From NCBI GenBank assembly GCA_903867845.1, contig CAIPSZ010000156.1, positions 1 through 7,515 on the forward strand: 7,515 nucleotides of DNA, given 5' to 3'. This document shows positions 5,526 through 7,515 of the stretch, piece by piece. The notes beneath the pieces are model-generated. The model did not search any database and was not told the DNA's origin. It saw only the letters and a program-made list of their open reading frames with translations. Both the position numbers and the translations under genes were made by a program. The stretch's first letter is position 1, and each line of letters begins with the position of its first letter. Source of the stretch: Candidatus Kerfeldbacteria bacterium. GTDB lineage: Bacteria; Patescibacteriota; Patescibacteriia; PEXW01.

Positions 5526-6116
5526 ATGCAACCACATATCCTCGTCATCCTCGGTAGCACCCGAACCGTACGGGCAGGAGAAAAAGTTACTTCCTGGCTC
5601 CTCCCGATTGCCCAGAAGCGAACCGACGCAACCTATGAACTCATTGACGTGCGAGCGCTTAATTTACCTATTTTTTCCAATCCAAAAAGTCCAAAGACAA
5701 TTGAGCACGCGTACGAGGATCCACGCGAGCAAGCCTGGGTAGCAAAAGTGGAAAGCGCGGATGGCTTCATCATCGTCACCCCCGAGTACAACCACGGGTA
5801 CCCACCAGCATTGAAAAACGCGTTAGACTGCGTCTACGCTGGTTGGAATAATAAACCGGTTGCCTTTGTAAGTTATGGTGGGATTGCCGCTGGTACCCGC
5901 GCAGTCCAGCAGCTTCGCCAAGTCGTGGTTGAGCTCCAAATGACTCCAATTCGTAACCAAGTGGCCATCCCGTTCATTAGTGCAGCGTTTGATCCAGATG
6001 GAAAGCCCCTGAACGCCGCTCCCCTAGAAAAGAGCGTCTATGCTATGCTGGACCAACTTTCCTGGTGGGCCAACGTGCTCAAAGAGGGTCGAACCGCCCA
6101 CCCCCTACCTGTTTAA
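5526..6116 (+). CDS. NADPH-dependent FMN reductase family flavoprotein
   Basis: A 196-residue cytosolic protein of the NADPH-dependent FMN reductase family (Pfam PF03358, flavodoxin-like fold). Members bind FMN and reduce flavins, quinones, azo dyes or metal ions with NAD(P)H. The start MQPHILVILGSTR gives the first beta strand and the phosphate-binding GSTR loop (10-13). The FMN/dimer motif TPEYNHGYP is at 85-93, followed by ALKNALDCV, and SYGG at 116-119 is the second flavin-contact loop. Length is normal for the family. The start is fixed by the conserved first strand, although no Shine-Dalgarno precedes it. It ends 23 nt before the ABC ATPase gene, so it is probably the first cistron of that operon; any functional link to the transporter is unknown. 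The physiological substrate cannot be told from the sequence. Confidence 0.92.
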   Translation: MQPHILVILGSTRTVRAGEKVTSWLLPIAQKRTDATYELIDVRALNLPIFSNPKSPKTIEHAYEDPREQAWVAKVESADGFIIVTPEYNHGYPPALKNALDCVYAGWNNKPVAFVSYGGIAAGTRAVQQLRQVVVELQMTPIRNQVAIPFISAAFDPDGKPLNAAPLEKSVYAMLDQLSWWANVLKEGRTAHPLPV

Positions 6117-6139
6117 CTCAACGCCACTAACCCATACCC

Positions 6140-7057
6140 ATGAGCGATATCATTACGGTTACGAACCTCAAGAAAACCTACGGTGACTTTACCGCAGTAG
6201 ACAGCATCAACCTGATCGTCCACCAAGGCGAAACCTTCGGCATCCTTGGCCCGAATGGTGCCGGAAAAACCACAACCTTGGAAATGATGGAGGGCTTGAA
6301 AAGCATTACCAGTGGGACGGTGATCCTGGATGGCAAAGACGTCACCACGCACACGCGAGATGTGAAGAGCGTCATCGGCGTGCAGCTGCAATCCTCTACG
6401 TTCTTCGATGGCTTGAACCTCAAAGAGCTCATCGAGACCTTTGCCGCACTCTACAATCAGGAAGCTGATGCCATGGAGCTCCTGCGCGAGGTGCAGCTGG
6501 AGGAGAAGGCGAAGAGCATGGTGAAGGAACTTTCCGGTGGGCAGAAGCAACGCCTCTCTATTGCGGTAGCTCTGGTGAACAAACCGAAGGTGCTCTTCCT
6601 GGATGAACCAACGACCGGTCTGGACCCCCAAGCTCGCCGAAACCTCTGGGACCTCATAAACCAAATCAAAGGTGGCGGAGTAACTATCATCATCACGACG
6701 CACTACATGGAAGAAGCCGAAGTCCTGTGCGACCGCATCGCCATTATGGACAATGCGAAGGTCATTGCGCTTGACACGCCCAACGGCTTGCTCAAACTCG
6801 CGGACGTCGGAACGACGATTGCATGTCACGTGGATAAAAAGGTTGAAGCCAGCGCGCTCAAGCAACTTCCGAACATTAATGGGATGGAAGTACATGATCA
6901 GAGCTTTTCGCTCAACACGCACAAGCCAGAACTGACCCTCCCCGCACTATTCACCTTTGCGAAGGAGCACGGCATTGCGCTTCATGATGTGCAGGTGCAC
7001 CAAGCAACACTGGAAGATGTCTTCCTCAAGCTCACAGGACGTAAGCTCCGCGACTAA
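6140..7057 (+). CDS. ABC-2 type exporter ATP-binding protein
   Basis: A 305-residue ATPase of the drug, lipid or polysaccharide exporter type (CcmA/DrrA-like). Walker A GPNGAGKT is at 37-44, the Q-loop around Gln82/Gln84 (GVQLQSSTFF), the signature LSGGQKQR at 131-138, Walker B VLFLDEP at 151-157, the D-loop TGLD at 159-162 and the switch histidine at 188. After about residue 220 a C-terminal extension ends in TLEDVFLKLTGRKLRD, typical of this group. It would power the permease encoded 22 nt downstream. The cargo is not evident; related systems export antibiotics, lipids or unknown molecules. No Shine-Dalgarno precedes the ATG, but the usual first strand of the fold follows it directly. Confidence 0.95.
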   Translation: MSDIITVTNLKKTYGDFTAVDSINLIVHQGETFGILGPNGAGKTTTLEMMEGLKSITSGTVILDGKDVTTHTRDVKSVIGVQLQSSTFFDGLNLKELIETFAALYNQEADAMELLREVQLEEKAKSMVKELSGGQKQRLSIAVALVNKPKVLFLDEPTTGLDPQARRNLWDLINQIKGGGVTIIITTHYMEEAEVLCDRIAIMDNAKVIALDTPNGLLKLADVGTTIACHVDKKVEASALKQLPNINGMEVHDQSFSLNTHKPELTLPALFTFAKEHGIALHDVQVHQATLEDVFLKLTGRKLRD

Positions 7058-7079
7058 CCATTCCTCTGACTTCCACTCT

Positions 7080-7515
7080 ATGACTATTCGCAAACTTACC
7101 ATCGCTTCCCTGAAGATGTTCGTACGGAACAAGCAATCTTTGTTCTTCACGCTCTTCATGCCGTTCCTCTTCATTGGCATCTTCGGCGTCATTGGCTTTG
7201 ATAAGCCACAGTCCATAGACCTTGGCATTGTCACGCAGTCCCCAAGTCCATCCACCCAAACGTTCTTGAACTCGCTCGGCAACATCTCAGCGTTCAAACT
7301 GCACAATGGTAGCGAAAGCGACGAACGCGCGGAGCTCCAAAAAGGAAATCGCGCCGTTGTCCTCATCGTGCCGAACGATCTCTTCCCCGACCCTTCAGCG
7401 AAGAGTGCTCCAACCACGAAAACCGTGACGATCTTGGAGAACATTGCGTACGAGCAGCAGGCGCAGACTGCCATTAGCATCCTAGGTCAGTTGTTTGACA
7501 AGACCACGCTGCAGA
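7080..7515 (+). CDS. ABC-2 type transporter permease, N-terminal part
   Basis: An open frame of 145 complete codons running off the right edge; no stop is seen. It starts MTIRKLTIASLKMFVRNKQS, the short cytosolic N-terminus typical of ABC-2 permeases. A strongly hydrophobic membrane segment follows at about residues 21-40. From about 41 onward comes a soluble extracytoplasmic segment with the pattern IDLGIVTQSP, then ELQKGNRAVVLIVPNDLF, as in permeases of the ABC2_membrane_3 type (Pfam PF12698). The remaining membrane segments should lie beyond the window. Its position 22 nt after the ATPase gene supports one export complex. The start ATG has a pyrimidine-rich upstream sequence and no Shine-Dalgarno. 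Confidence 0.9.
   Translation, partial: MTIRKLTIASLKMFVRNKQSLFFTLFMPFLFIGIFGVIGFDKPQSIDLGIVTQSPSPSTQTFLNSLGNISAFKLHNGSESDERAELQKGNRAVVLIVPNDLFPDPSAKSAPTTKTVTILENIAYEQQAQTAISILGQLFDKTTLQ

Noticed and set aside
5453..5560. Upstream in-frame start adding 36 residues to the glycosidase-like protein
   Set aside because: The extension would bury the signal peptide inside the protein and would run into the start of the divergent flavoprotein gene. ATG at 5452 directly precedes a good signal peptide.
6113..6922. Minus-strand open frame of 269 codons opposite the ABC ATPase gene
   Set aside because: The plus strand carries all ABC motifs in order. The minus-strand translation has no such signal and is a shadow.

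Overview
The window looks like a chromosomal segment of a bacterium with moderately GC-rich DNA (by eye a little over half G+C) and tightly packed genes. My best guess is a member of the Patescibacteria (Candidate Phyla Radiation). The main reason is the exported lipoprotein at 3510-4559, in which an Asn/Ala/Gly linker is followed by thrombospondin type 3-like calcium loops; I associate that style with this group. UGA is used as a normal stop, at the overlapping ends of sufC, sufB and sufD, which argues against lineages that recode UGA. The taxonomic call is inference only.

Layout. Positions 1-5452 hold a block of minus-strand genes, and 5526-7515 a block of plus-strand genes. A 73-bp divergent intergenic region (5453-5525) separates them. 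Read in the direction of transcription, the minus block starts with an exported phosphodiester-glycosidase-family protein (5452-4601). A Ca-loop lipoprotein (4559-3510) follows, and the two may share a transcript. Next comes a SUF iron-sulfur cluster assembly operon: an Rrf2-family regulator with three cysteines (3402-3010), sufC (3004-2273), sufB (2276-894) and sufD (897-121). The cistrons are separated by 5 nt or overlap by 4 nt. A further gene with a strong ribosome binding site and a TTG start begins at 57 and runs off the left edge. The SUF operon appears to have its own promoter in 3403-3509. There, two 10-bp direct repeats cover the -10 region and the predicted start of transcription, as expected for autoregulation by the Rrf2 protein.

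The plus block encodes an NADPH-dependent FMN reductase-like flavoprotein (5526-6116), an ABC-2 type exporter ATPase (6140-7057) and the N-terminal part of its permease (7080 to the right edge). Spacers of 22-23 nt suggest one operon.

How they work together. SufB, SufC and SufD form the scaffold complex on which Fe-S clusters are built, and the Rrf2 protein probably senses cluster supply and controls the operon. No cysteine desulfurase (SufS) or SufU is recognisable here. The glycosidase and the lipoprotein are both exported, and the ABC pair is a separate export system. I see no mobile element, CRISPR array or RNA gene, and no clearly novel multi-gene system. The most interesting points are the compact SufD, the Rrf2 operator-like repeats, the split in Shine-Dalgarno use, and the unassigned lipoprotein.
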